In this document: piece after piece, positions 49,897-61,293 of the stretch | Position numbering within the stretch: position 1 is the first letter of the stretch | Layout: the number at the start of each line of letters is the position of its first letter | Source of the DNA: Malassezia japonica | Taxonomy: Eukaryota; Basidiomycota; Malasseziomycetes; Malasseziales; Malasseziaceae | DNA: 64,000 bases | Direction: 5' to 3' | Assembly (NCBI RefSeq): GCF_029542785.1 | Contig: NC_083372.1 | Coordinates: 124,001-188,000 of the forward strand | Notes under the pieces: model-generated | The model's input: only the letters and a program-made list of their open reading frames with translations | What the model was told of the DNA's origin: nothing | The model's database searches: none | Made by a program: the position numbers and the translations under genes

Positions 49897-51472
49897 ATGA
49901 CTGATACGATGCCGGCGCCGGCGTCGTCTGTCGCAGCGAGCGACGAAAAATCGCATTCATTATACCATGAAGAGCAAATACATGCTAATGAAGACCCTGA
50001 GGAGTACCGCGGCCCAAAAGGCGTGTTCCGCCGCTTGGGCAATAAGCGCGCATGGCGGAGATTCGCCGTGGTGGAGTGGACCAGCATCGACCCGGTGCCG
50101 GAGGAGGAGCAGGTCCAGCGCAGTTTCTTGTCGGTCGCATTTATTTGGTTCAGTGCGAATGTGAATGGTACGTCGCCTTTCTGACGCAGTCCTGAGCTTC
50201 TCGACCGGCACACTCGCGCCGACGCTCGGCATGGGCCTGCGCACGTCGCTCTATGTAATCTTGGGCTTTGTCGTGCCGTGCAGCCTTGTTCCTGCGTACT
50301 TTATCACCTTTGGCCAGAACCTCGGCATGCGCCAGATGGTGCACTGCCGCTATTCGTTCGGCTACTTTGGTGCAAGTATTGTGGCGCTCGTCAATGCCAT
50401 GACCGGCTTTGGCTACACGATTCTGAATGCCATTCTCGCAGGCGAGACGCTCCAGGCAGTCTCGCCACACCAGTCGCTCTCTGCCACGGTCGGTATCGTG
50501 ATTATTGTGGTGATTGCGCTGTGCATCTCGTTCTGTGGCATCCGTGTGATCCACTGGATTGAGCGCTTCTTTTGGCTACCTGTGCTGATCAGCTTTGCGG
50601 TGATGATCGGCGAGGCGGGCACCGGCCCAGGCGGCCTGCATACACTTCCTTCTGAGCCCGCGCCGGGATCGCGCGTGATTCTGTCCATGGGCTGCGTCCT
50701 GGCCGGCTTCCAGATGTCGTGGTCGGCTTCGGCGTCCGACATGAGCCTCTACCTGAACCGCCGCGTCAAGTCGTGGAAGCTGTTTGTTGCCACATTCCTT
50801 GCCTTTGCATTGTCCTCGACGTCCATCCTGATGCTCGGCGCGTCGTTTGCCGCATCCGCCCAAACGATTCCCGCCTGGAGCGATGCACTGACCCAAAACC
50901 CGTCGCCCGGCCCGCTCGTGAACCTCGTTTTGTCGACGAGGCTCGGCAACTTTGGCAAGTTCCTCACGGTGCTGATCGCCCTCTCGGCGGTCGGCAACAT
51001 GATGGCCACGCTCTACTCTCTGGGACTGTGCTGCCAAACCATGTTTCCACCACTCACGGCCCTGCCTCGCTTTGTCATTCCTATTGTCGCCGTCGCGATC
51101 ATTTTGCCACTGGCCATTGTCGGGAAAGACAGCTTCTACGATACACTCACAAACTTTGTCAGCATGATCGCCTACTGGACTGCTCTCTACGTCGGCGTCG
51201 TCACGGCCGACCACGTCATTATCCGACGCACCCGTTTTTCCAGCTACGACCCCGCAATTTGGAACCAATGGCGCCTCCTGCCGCCCGGCGCGGCCGCCCT
51301 CGGCGCCTCGATTCTGTCGCTGGGCCTCGTTATTCCTCTCATGGACCAGACCTGGTACACGGGGCCCCTCGCGAAAAACGTCGGCGACCTCGGATTCGAG
51401 GTCGGCCTCGTTCTCAGCTTCCTCCTCTACCTTCTCCTCCGGCCGCTCGAAAAGCGCGTCGCCGGCCGCTAG
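49897..51472 (+). CDS. FCY2: Purine-cytosine permease (NCS1 family, Fcy2-like)
   Basis: Plasma-membrane nucleobase:cation symporter of 517 residues with about twelve hydrophobic helices. Exons 49897-50167 and 50190-51472 join over a 22-nt intron (phase 1), restoring FIWFSANVNVLSFSTGTLAP, the conserved first helix of the NCS1 family. Other family features: GMRQMVHCRYSFGYFG, NAMTGFGYTILNAIL, and the WSASASDMSLYL segment near the substrate site. The cytosolic N-terminus (about 80 residues) is acidic and basic. Fcy2 homologues carry adenine, guanine, hypoxanthine and cytosine, and take up flucytosine; specificity here is not shown. The ATG at 49897 is the first in frame. Confidence 0.92.
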
Positions 51473-51521
51473 TGTTGTTCTCTGATACCACGCCCTACGG
51501 CACCTAGTAGGCCCACTTTGT

Positions 51522-51527
51522 CACGTG
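51522..51527. promoter_or_regulatory. CACGTG palindrome in STU2 promoter
   Basis: GTCACGTGCA lies 39 nt before the STU2 ATG in a 94-nt spacer. Confidence 0.45.
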
Positions 51528-51566
51528 CATAGCGACGCGCCTCCCAAACAGGACACCACCTCCACG

Positions 51567-54500
51567 ATGCCTATGGAGGAGGCGAGCGCCCCTTCCGGCG
51601 GTGGGGACGACCTGTCGAGCTTGTCTCTGGAGGAGAGGCTCTCTTCAAAAGTAGGTCGTTGTGCTGACCCAGCTATGGAAAGCGCGATTGTCGGGTTACG
51701 AGGAGCTCACGCGCGTCTTTTCGCGCACAGCGTCGGAGGACGATCCAGTTTTCGGCGAGTATGCGCGCCAGACGGACACGCTGCGCGCCATGGTCCTCGA
51801 CTCGAATGCAGCGGCACAGGAGAAGGGTGTTGAGGCTGTGTCCGCCTTTGTACAGTACGGCGGGCGCAAGGCCGGCCGCACACGCGAGCACGTCCTGCCG
51901 GCGGTCGCCGAAAAGTGCCTTGGCTCGATGCGCACCGGCACGAGGAAGGCCGCCCTGGACCTCGTGCTTCTCTATGCGGAAAACGAGGACCAAAATGGGT
52001 GCGAGGGCATCTCGGTGCGTTGCTTTGCTGACCCAGACGGACCTCTTGCAGCTCCTCTCGTCCAAGCAGCCCAAGGTCGTGGCGGCAAACGTCGCCGCGC
52101 TCCACGAGCTGGTCAGGTACGTTTGTATACTAATGCAGTGCGTTTGGAACACCACAAGTGAGCGCCAAGCCGATCGTCAAGCGCATTCCAGACATCTTTA
52201 GCCACGCCGACAAGAACGTCCGTGCAGAGGGCACGGCGCTTACCGTGGCTCTGCACCAGTACCTCGGCACGGCACTCGCGCCGACCCTTGCACAGCTCAA
52301 AGAGATCCAGGTGAAGGAGCTCGAGGCCAAGTTTGCCGAGGCCGGCACAAGGCAGCCGACGCGCTTCCTCCTTTCTCAGAAGCCCGCGGAAGCCGCACCG
52401 AGCGACGAGACGCCTGACGCCGCGCCTGTACAGGAGAGTGAGGTGACGCAAGACGCGGAGCCGGCGCCGGCGCCGGCGACCGTCGACGCGTACGAGCTCG
52501 CGGACGCCCACGACGCCCTCCAAAGCCGTAAGCTTGCCAAGAACTTTTTCGAGCTGATCGCCTCGGCCAAATGGCAGGAGCGGCTCGAGGCGCTCGAGTC
52601 GCTGCATGCGGCACTCACCGAGTCCATTCGTCTGCAGCCGGACGGCGGCTACGAGCCGTACGTCCAGGCAATCCAGCTCCGCATTGTGAAGGACGTGAAT
52701 ATCAACGTCGTGATGCAGGCATGCCGCTGCCTCGAGGCGCTTGCCAAGGGCCTGCGTACAGATGCGAGCCGCTATCTCTATGTCCTTCCTGCGCTCCTCG
52801 AAAAGCTCAAGGAGCGCAAGCCAGGGCCTGTCGAGGTCCTGAGCAACACGCTCGACGCTCTATTCCACTGCGGCACGCTGAGCGACGTCCTCGAGCCGAT
52901 CGAGGCTGTTTCGGCGCACAAGAACCCTGCGGTGAAGGCGGGGGCGATGCGCTTCCTTGTGCGGTGCCTCCAGACGACGCCTGTGCAGCCGACGCCGCCG
53001 GAGCTCAAGTCCATTGCCAAGATCCTGCTGGGTGCAATGAAGGACGGCGCTGGCGACGTCCGCGACGCAGGTGCAGCAGGTCTCGGAACGCTGCTCAAAC
53101 TCGTCGGCGAGCGCCCTATGCTTCCTTACCTCGACACGCTCGACGATATCAAGAAAGGCAAGGTGCAAGAGGAGGCTACTTCGGCTACGGTTCAGGCAAA
53201 GAAAGGAGCAGCCGCACCCGCCGCCGCACCCGCAGTCGCACACGCAGCCCGTGCACCGCCCAAGGCTGCCCCGGCATCTGCCAAGCCTACGGTGCGTTCA
53301 CCCGCGCGCCCGGCCGGCGGTCGGCCTCCTCCTGCGGCACGCACGCCGGTGCGCCCGACGCAAGCCGCAGCACGTCCTTCGCCGGCGGCGCCTCGTGCGA
53401 CACCGGTGCCCCGCGTGACGCCGGCTGCTCCCCGTGCGGCTCCTGCTGCGCCGCCCGCTGCCGCTGCGCCCCGCCCCCCGGTCTCGCGCCCTGCACCGGC
53501 GAAGGCGCCGGCGAAGGCGCCGGCCAAGGCTGCCGCGCCGAAGGACGACAAGGTGCGCTTCAAATACTCGCCAGAAGACGCCGAAGGACACTTTGCCGAT
53601 CTTGTCCCGGACAAGATCCGCGAGCAGCTCGGCAACAGCAACTGGAAAGAGCGTCTAGAAGGCGCCCAAACGCTGACGACGCTGCTGTCGTCCGACACCT
53701 CGATCGACGCCGAGCTCCTGGCGCGATTCCTGGGAAAGTACCCCGGCTGGAAAGAGAGCAACTTTCAGGTGCTCAACGAGATCTACCGCGGATTGCAGGC
53801 GCTTGCGCAGCAGAACCAGTCATTTGACCGCCCAGCAGCGGCGCTGACGATTGCCCCGCTGTGCGACAAGCTCGGCGACCTGAAGCTCAAGGGCAATGCG
53901 GGCGAGACGCTCTTGGTCTATGCCGAGATTGTCACGCCGGCATTTGTCGTGAGCCGCGCCCTGCCCGCACTCGGCGCGCTCAAGGCGCCCAAGGCGCAGG
54001 CCGAGGCGATTCTCTGGCTCGAGCAGCTGCTCCTTGCTTTTGGCACGAGCGGCGTGGACATCAAAGGCGTCGTCGGATTCCTCATCACTTCGCTCAAGTC
54101 GGCGAACGCGGCCGTGCGCGCGAATGCGACCAAGGCGATGGGCACGCTGGCGATGTACGTCGGCACGACGCTCCAGGCGATGCTCGGCGACCTCAACCCC
54201 CAACTGCGCACCAGCATCGAGGCTGAGATTGCAAACGCAGGCGCGCCGCCTGCGCCGACACGCACCGTACGTGGCACAGCTGCGCCGGACGCGGCCCCAG
54301 CAGAGGCGGCGGAAGACGAGGCCGAGGCGCCAGTCGGGGGCGAGACCGACGAGGCCGAGCTCGAGCGCCTCGTGCCGCGTGTCGACGTCGACGCGCTGCT
54401 GCCCAGCGCCGCAATCGCACAGCTGGGCGATGCAAACTGGAAGATGCGCAAAGAAGGTCTCGAGACTATCCAGAGCACCTTGCAGCCGCATCCTCGCCTC

Positions 54501-57500
54501 AAGGGCTCGTTGGGCGAGCTGAGCGCGCCGCTCCGTGCACGGTACGCGGACAACAACATCATGGTACGCATGCTCGCGCTCGACATTGCCGCCAAGCTTG
54601 CACAAGGCATGCATGCGGGCTTTGAGAGCCATGCGCGCCTGTTTGTCCCTCCGATCACGCAGGTACTGGCCGATGCCAAAGCGCCGGTGCGTGCTGCTGC
54701 TGCGGCGTCCCTCACCGCGATCTACGGCCAGGTCGGCCTTCCTGTGATGGTCACGGCAATGGGGCCGGTGCTCGACGGGAAAGGCGCGAACCCCACGCTG
54801 CGACAGGATGCCTTTACATGGCTGCTCGAGCGCATGCAAGAGCAGGCGCCGGCGCCAGGCACGGACCTCACGCCGCTGCTTCCTTCGGTTGTCGTTGCAT
54901 TGGATGACCGAACGCCCGGCGTGCGTAAGTCGGCACAAGGCCTGCTTCCGTTCCTTGTCGCACGCGCTGGCCACAAGGCCGTGGTCGAACAGTGCAATGG
55001 TCTCAAGACTGCGTCCAAATCGACCGCGCTGCCGCTTGTCGATGCGGCGCGTGCACAGGCCGCGACGCTCGGTGGCGGCGCCAAGGCGGCACCCAAAGCA
55101 CCTGCCGCCGCGCCTGCGCCAGCCGCGAAGCCGGCCGCGCGCCCTACGCCGCGCCCTGGCGTGCGGCAGCCGACGGCCGTGAGCCGTACGCTGCGCGCGC
55201 CTGCCCCTGGCGTGCGCCGCCCAGCGCCACCCGAGGCGGCCAAGCCGGCGCCCGTCGATACGCCGCCGTTTATTACGTCGGATCCCAAGTACAAGGTGAT
55301 TCGCGAAAAGGCGGCGTTGCGCCAGGCGCCGTTCCTGGCGGGCGACGGCACGGTGCGCCCGGACCAGATTGACCATCTGCAGCACCAGATGGAATCGTGC
55401 TGTGCGCCTGCGCTGATTGACGCGCTCTTTAGCAAGGACCACAGTGCAGAGCGCGACTACCTGCAAGGCCTCGGCACGCTGTACGAGTTCCTCACTGCGC
55501 CCCCCGTCCCTGACGAGATGGTGGCGAGTGTCGTGGCGAATACGGACTTGCTGGTCAAGTATGTCTGCCTGCGCGTGCTCGACAAGAACACGAGCGTCGC
55601 GCTCAAGTGTTTCGAAGTGCTTTCCGCGCTTGTCGACGTCCTCATCAAGGCCGAGTACCACCTGAGCGAGCAAGAGGGCCAAACGCTCCTCCTCGCGCTC
55701 ATTCTACGCATCGGTGACACCAAGACAGCCTTCCGCGAGCATGTGCGCGAGATTCTGCACCGCACTACGCTGCTGTGCCCCCCGAGCCGCCATGTGCAGA
55801 TGCTCCAGGAGCACGGACTCGCGTCGAAGAACGCACGCACGCGCGCCGAGTCGCTCGTCGAGATGGAGTACCTCTTTGCGCGGCACGGGCTGCAGGTGTG
55901 CACGCCGAGCAAGACGCTCCCTGTCGTTGCGCAGGTGATTGGCGACCGCGACGCGGCGGTGCGCAGCGCCGCGCTCCAGGTGCTCGCCGAGGCGTACAAG
56001 AGCGAAGGCGACCAGATCTGGCGCCTTGTCGGCCCTCTGCCGCCGAAAGACGAGTCGATGCTCGAGGAGCGCCTCAAGCGCACGGCCGTCGTTGACAAGG
56101 GCGACCGCGCCGCTCCGCGCGAGAGGGCGCCGGTCGAGAAAGCGGCGGTGCCACCCAAAGCCGCCGACGTCAGTGCGCCGCCGACGCCGGTCAAGCCGCT
56201 CGGTGCGCCGTCCACGCCATCGGTCATGCCTGTCGCACGTATGCCCCGCCGCTCGCTCAGCGAGTTGGCCACGCCGTCGCGCTCGCCCCGCCGCAGCCTT
56301 GCCGAGCCCGAGCCGCTCGACCCCCAGCTCGAGTCGGACCTCGCGCAAGTGTGCAGTGCCGATTCGGAAGAGAGCATTGCAGCGCTCAAGACGATGCAGG
56401 AGCACCTTGCGCTGATCAATCCTGTTCCCCAGACGCTTCTGGATGCGCTTGCCGAAAGTGTGCTTACTGCGCTCGGCAATACCGTGTCGCGCACGGACGA
56501 CGGCGTTGTGGTCCACCACCGCTATGTAAAGCATGTCCTCCAGACCATCCTAGTGATGCTCGAGGCGCAGCAGCTTGCCAATGGCACCCCCCTCCTTTCA
56601 GAGCCCGCGATCGAGGCCGTGCTGAGTGCGCTCCTCTTCCGTTTGATGGACGTGTCTGTCGAGACGGACGAGGCGTCGCAGACTCTCTCGAAGCATCTGA
56701 ATGCTGTTGTGTTGCGCGTCTTGTCGACGTGTGACCCCAATAGCGTCTATGCCGCATGCTTCCACGTGCTGGCCGATGCGACCAAGGACATTGAGAGCCA
56801 ACGTGGCGACGCGCTCGACCGGGCGACGCGCTTTGCCGAACTCGTCATCAAGTGCCTGTGGAAGGTGGCGCGCAAGCTCCCTGGCGCGCTCCAGTCGCAG
56901 CAGATCCACGGCGCGCGGCTCCTGGCCACAGTGGAAGAGTTCCTACAAACCATCCCCCCCGTCGAATGGGGCCACCGCGCGCAGCGCCAGGCGGCACTCA
57001 AAGACATCCCCCTGATCACCGCGACGAATGTTTTGAAGCAAATTATCGATACGGTTGGCGAAGAGGCGCTGACGATGCTCGACACGCTCTCGGACCCCGA
57101 AGGCAGCCACGTCTATCGCTATCTGTTGCGCCTCCTCTACACGGAGGAGGCCCACCACGCGGACGACGCGGCCGAGCGCGAGTCGCCGCCGGCGGCTGCC
57201 CCCCCCGCCGAGGACGAGGCGACGGTCGAGCTGCGCGGCATCTTTGACCGGATCTCGCAGAAAGACCAGTCGCGTGCTGCGATCCGCGAGCTGTACGAGT
57301 TCCAGAAGCGCCACCCCAGCAAGCAGCCCGACATTGACCGCTCCTTGCAGAACACGGGCCCCATCTTCCAGCGCTACATCAAGCGTGCCCTGGCGAACCA
57401 CGCGGCGGAGGACGCCAAGGCGCCGGCGCCGGCGCCGCGCCCCACGCCCTCTGCGCGCCCGTCCGAGTCTGGCGCAGCAATGGATGCACGCCTCGCCGAA

Positions 57501-57620
57501 CTCAAGGCCAAGTTCCGTAGAGAGACCGACGCACCCGCGGCGGACCGCACAGAGGCACGCCCAGCGGCCTCCACCGAGGCCCTGCGCCAGCGCTTCGCCG
57601 CGATGCGCACGGACAACTAG
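51567..57620 (+). CDS. STU2: XMAP215/Stu2-family microtubule polymerase with five TOG domains
   Basis: Binds tubulin and speeds plus-end growth at spindle poles and microtubule tips. Exons 51567-51650, 51673-52014, 52037-52116 and 52139-57620, with three 22-nt introns, give 1995 residues. TOG domains are visible at about 25-265 (LWKARLSGYEEL), 300-500 (SAKWQERLEALESLH), 650-875 (NSNWKERLEGAQTL), 920-1145 (DANWKMRKEGLETI) and 1218-1470. An Ala/Pro-rich basic linker at 520-640 probably binds the lattice. A C-terminal helical domain (about 1560-1860) and a short coiled tail complete it. This is the animal ch-TOG build, whereas Stu2 and Alp14 have two TOGs. The first exon begins at the ATG 51567; GTG codons upstream are not starts. 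It is followed by the YTH gene after 74 nt. Confidence 0.93.
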
Positions 57621-57694
57621 GACAATCGGGCTACATCGGGCTTTGTCATCGGGATCGGGGTGCCGCCGCCGCCCACCGGCATTTCACGACCGCA

Positions 57695-59377
57695 ATGAGC
57701 GAAGGCGCGCATCGCACCCGCGACGCCAACGCCCGCGGCACGTGGCGCACACCATCCCATACCGCTTTGATGAGCATGGTGGACGAAGAAGCTGAGCCAC
57801 ATCCAAAGACTCCAAAAGAGGATGCGCCGCACGGACGCCCCAGTGCCAGGCCACTGGACCCCGAGGCGGAGCACGATGCACTACTGCAGCGTCTCTTTAT
57901 GCGGGGGAACCGCCCGCGTGCGTCTTTTGCAGCGCTTCCCAGCGCGAACTTTCGGCCGCAAAAAAACGGAGTGGGAGTCGAAGGGGAAGCATGCAACCAG
58001 CGCCTCCCTCCGGATGTGTGGGGCGACGAGGAGGCGTGGTCGCCCCAGCGCCCCTCTGTCTCGGATAAGCGCGAGGTGTGGCCGACCGCTGTTCCTAGCG
58101 TGCCGCGGCACAGTGCGCCGCATTCGGCACTGGAGGTACACGCCGCGGAAGCCCGGCTCCGTGCAGATCGCTTGACACCTGCCTGGCCGGAGGAAAATGG
58201 CATACTCTCCCGCCGTCCATCCGGGGGCCGTGCTCCTCCGATCTCGCCGCACTCGCCACTGTCGAAGCCGTCGTCGTCGCACTTGCCGCTGTCGCCCACG
58301 TCGCACCTGCCGCACTCGCCGGCAAGCGACGGCTCCGGCGCCGCCTTATCGCGGCATTCGAGCCTCGATCACGGTACGTGGATGGCAGACTCGCTGGCAC
58401 CGAGCATGCAGTGGCCGCCGCCGAAGCGCATGCCCATGGACCATTCGCAGAGCTTATCGCGAGGATCGCGCCGCAATGCATCGCTGCAAGTCACGACCGA
58501 TTTCAACGATTCCCTTCCCCACGGAGTCGGCGCCCGGTCCGCGTCCGCGTCGCTCTGGCCGTCGCGCAAGCTGGCCGAGTCGGCGACGAACGACTCGCCG
58601 CGTCGTACGTCGTCGATCCGCTCGTCGTCGTCGCTCTGGCCGCCGCTTGCACTCCACGAGCCGCCGGCAGAGCGCGACGAGCGGCGGGGTTCGGATCCCG
58701 TCGCGGCTCTTGCGCGCATGTCGCTGTCGGATCCTCCTATGACGTCGCCGACGTCGAAAATGGGCCTGGACCGGACCAACTCGCACCCCGCATCACCCGC
58801 CGGTGCGCTGGATGCGCAGGCGCAGGAATACACGCCTTACATGCCCTACTATTACTCTTACATGCCCCCTGCTTCTCCTTCTCTCTCTATACCTGTGCGC
58901 TCGTTTGTCATCAAAAGCTTCACAGACGTCGACGTGGAAAAGTCGCTTGTTCACGGCGTCTGGACGAGCACGGAAAAGGGCAACCGGCGTCTAGATCAGG
59001 CGTGGGCGACCAGTGGCCACATCGGCCCGATCTACCTCTTCTTCTCCGTGAACGGAAGTGGCCGATTTTGCGGTGTGGCGCAGATGATGTCTGGTCTGGA
59101 CTACAGCCAGAGCAGCTCGATCTGGGCGGAAGGACACCGCTGGAAAGGTCTTTTTCGTGTGCGCTGGCTCCTGGTCAAGGATGTGCCCAACTCCCAGCTG
59201 CGCCACATCCTCCTGTCGAACGTAGGCGAGGTCAAGCCCGTGACACAGAGCCGCGACACCCAAGAGCTGCTTCCGGCAGCCTCCAACGAGCTGCTGCGCA
59301 TATTTTGTACATACATGAGCTACTCTACGCTCCCTGCCGCTGCGGAGATGTACAACGGATACCGCACTGACCCATAG
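57695..59377 (+). CDS. YTH-domain RNA-binding protein (putative m6A reader)
   Basis: A 560-residue intronless protein. The first 400 residues are disordered, rich in Ser, Pro and Arg. The C-terminal YTH domain (about 403-550) starts FVIKSFTDVDVEKSLVHGVW. Cage tryptophans are present in HGVWTST and in the pair WAEGHRWKG, and the hydrophobic core reads GPIYLFFSVNGSGRFCGVAQ. The intact cage suggests it can bind N6-methyladenosine, though no methyltransferase is visible in this window. Its role is unknown. It converges on the SIS-domain gene with 3 nt between stops. Confidence 0.92.
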   Translation: MSEGAHRTRDANARGTWRTPSHTALMSMVDEEAEPHPKTPKEDAPHGRPSARPLDPEAEHDALLQRLFMRGNRPRASFAALPSANFRPQKNGVGVEGEACNQRLPPDVWGDEEAWSPQRPSVSDKREVWPTAVPSVPRHSAPHSALEVHAAEARLRADRLTPAWPEENGILSRRPSGGRAPPISPHSPLSKPSSSHLPLSPTSHLPHSPASDGSGAALSRHSSLDHGTWMADSLAPSMQWPPPKRMPMDHSQSLSRGSRRNASLQVTTDFNDSLPHGVGARSASASLWPSRKLAESATNDSPRRTSSIRSSSSLWPPLALHEPPAERDERRGSDPVAALARMSLSDPPMTSPTSKMGLDRTNSHPASPAGALDAQAQEYTPYMPYYYSYMPPASPSLSIPVRSFVIKSFTDVDVEKSLVHGVWTSTEKGNRRLDQAWATSGHIGPIYLFFSVNGSGRFCGVAQMMSGLDYSQSSSIWAEGHRWKGLFRVRWLLVKDVPNSQLRHILLSNVGEVKPVTQSRDTQELLPAASNELLRIFCTYMSYSTLPAAAEMYNGYRTDP

Positions 59378-59380
59378 CCG

Positions 59381-60161
59381 TTATTCCTTCTCTTGGCGAA
59401 AGACCATGCCCAGATTGCCTCCAGGGTGGTTCCGCTTAAACGTTGCTTTTTCGATTCCTTTGGCGCGCGTCAACGCAATGGAAAATGCATCGCCCAGAGC
59501 CAGCATAACCGTCGTGCTGCTGGTCGGCGCAGGGATCGCAGGATACGCCTCAGCGAGAGCGCCGGATACCCCTCCGCTGGGCGCTTCAGTGTGCGGAGGA
59601 GGTGCAGTGCTGCAGTCCAGCCACACATCTGCTTTCTGGACGAGAGGAGAGCTTGGATCGCCGGCCATCGCAATGCGTACGCACCGGCGCACCGGCTCGA
59701 GATCGAGAAAGGACACGGTCTCGTGCGACTGGCCCGAGTAGGACAGGGCCAGAACAACATCATGCCCGGGAAAGACGGCGCCGAGATCGCCGTGCAGGCA
59801 GTCGGCAGGATGCAAAAAGATGGCCTGTGTGCCAAGCGATAGGAGCATCGATGCAATCTTTCGTGCGATGATACCTGGATCAGAGCCGATACGTACCACT
59901 TTTTCCAATACCAACGACAATAATTTTTCCACTGGGACCCCCGTGAGCCTGTCCCGTGCTTTCTAGCGCCAGGGCGAGCGCTTGGCGGAAGCGCTCCTTC
60001 TTCTCCGGAGACTTTTGAAGCGTCTCGGAGACGTATTGAAGCGCCTTGGCCTCGCGCTCGACGATCAGCATTGCTAGGTCCATTGCTTCATCCAGGCACG
60101 CATCGAGCGGCGCGGAGCCGTTGGCCTGCGCTCCGGCCTCCGGTGGTACAGCGCCGTTCAT
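59381..60161 (-). CDS. SIS-domain sugar-phosphate isomerase-like protein (KpsF/GutQ type)
   Basis: Exons 59897-60161 and 59381-59874 join over a 22-nt intron (phase 1) to give 252 residues. The SIS fold is clear: KIIVVGIGKSG joined to IIARKIASMLLSLGT, then ALSYSGQSHETVSFLDL and ALGDAFSIALTRAKG, with the final FKRNHPGGNLG matching arabinose-5-phosphate isomerase-like proteins. Unlike bacterial KpsF/KdsD there are no CBS domains. Since fungi do not make KDO, the substrate is unknown; a sugar phosphate is likely. The start at 60161 (MNGAVPPEAGAQANG) is the first ATG in frame. Same strand as HCCS, 75 nt downstream of it. Confidence 0.85.
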
Positions 60162-60223
60162 GCACGTCGTGGCCGCAGAGCACGCAACCGCTCTGCTCCA
60201 CACCGGAGTTAGTCTTGTCTAGC

Positions 60224-60229
60224 CACGTG
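60224..60229. promoter_or_regulatory. CACGTG palindrome upstream of the SIS gene
   Basis: GCCACGTGCA lies 62 nt before the SIS gene ATG, between the HCCS stop and that start. Confidence 0.4.
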
Positions 60230-60236
60230 CAACTAT

Positions 60237-61246
60237 TTGGCCTGGGCAGCGGCAGCAGCTGCCGCGGCGGCGTCCGCGTCCGCCCGCGCAGCCTCTGCGT
60301 TTTCGTCGGGGGTGCGGAAAGGCGCAAGAAGTTCACCCGAGTGGTACTCCTCGCACGTCTTTTTCCAGCGCGTGCGGAACGCCTCGAGCGAGTCCATCGC
60401 GGGGCGCACGTCGAGGTTGAAACTCGCCTCGTCTTCTTCCGTGTCGTCGGGCGTGGAGTAATAGTCAATTACGTAGCGCACTTCCTCGCCCGTAGGGTTG
60501 GCCTCCGTAGGCGCACGACGCACAATCCAGTCGTGGCGGTCAAACGGCGGCTCCGCCGAGAACTTGTCCGGCATCGCCCAGCCGAGCCAGCTAAAGATGC
60601 GGGCACGAGGGCTGAGCGTGCCTGGCCGGCCCTGGAAACGCGCTAGTTGCAGCTTGGAGACGTCCGATCCAGCGAGCTTCTCCCACTCCACGACTTCTTG
60701 CCATGCGCGCTCGTTCAGGAAGTTGTGGATGAGCACCATCATGTCGATGCTCTCCTCGGGCGTCTCCCATCCTTTGCGCACGAGCGCATTGTAGAACTGC
60801 TGCGGCGAGGGGTACTCCCAGTGCCCAGGCTGGTCTTGACCATCGGCGCCATCATGCTTCACAGGGCACGCAGCGGGCTTCTCCGCAGCGCGCGCTTCGT
60901 GGGGAATCGGGCACTGAGCGGGCGCATCGTACGGTGCGGCGCCCGGCGCGGCGGAACTCGGCGCACGGGGAATGGAAGATACTGTCCTCTCCTTGGACAG
61001 CTCGACCATCTGCGAAGGAGCCCTCGCCTGGGTCAGTTCGGGCATGTTGTTCAGGGGGTTGAGTCCGTCGCCCTGGGTCAGTGCGCCGCCGTCGTGGGCG
61101 ATAGGGCACTGCGCCGCGCGGCTGCTGCTCGGAGTATTAGCAAGTGCAAGTCCATGGTGGTGCTTCAGCATTGCTGCGACAGCATCCTGGTTGTTATACG
61201 CGCGGAAACGGCCCTCGCCGTTAGGCAGGGACTGCGTGGCGCCCAT
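60237..61246 (-). CDS. CYC3: Cytochrome c heme lyase (holocytochrome c synthase)
   Basis: Attaches haem to apocytochrome c in the mitochondrial intermembrane space. The product is 336 residues, single exon. Three Cys-Pro motifs (CPIAHDG, CPIPHEA, CPVKHDG) in the N-terminal third mark the family and may bind haem. The conserved core has WEYPSPQQFYNALVRKGWET, FQGRPGTLSPRARI and PPFDRHDWIVRR with VRYVIDYY. The C-terminus is an Ala-rich tail. I chose the ATG at 61246 (MGATQSLPNGEG); upstream in frame there is only a GTG. A single enzyme may serve both cytochrome c and c1, which cannot be told from sequence. It starts 47 nt after the MKK stop. Confidence 0.93.
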
Positions 61247-61286
61247 GTCGGAAGGAACCTCCACGCCTTTTCCAGGGATTTATAAG

Positions 61287-61292
61287 CACGTG
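61287..61292. promoter_or_regulatory. CACGTG palindrome in the HCCS promoter
   Basis: GCACGTGGC lies 40 nt before the HCCS ATG, just after the MKK stop codon. Confidence 0.45.
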
Positions 61293-61293
61293 G

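Noticed and set aside
53820..55682. A 620-codon minus-strand frame inside STU2
   Set aside because: It mirrors TOG-domain coding sequence, has no family motif, and no ATG-promoter context.
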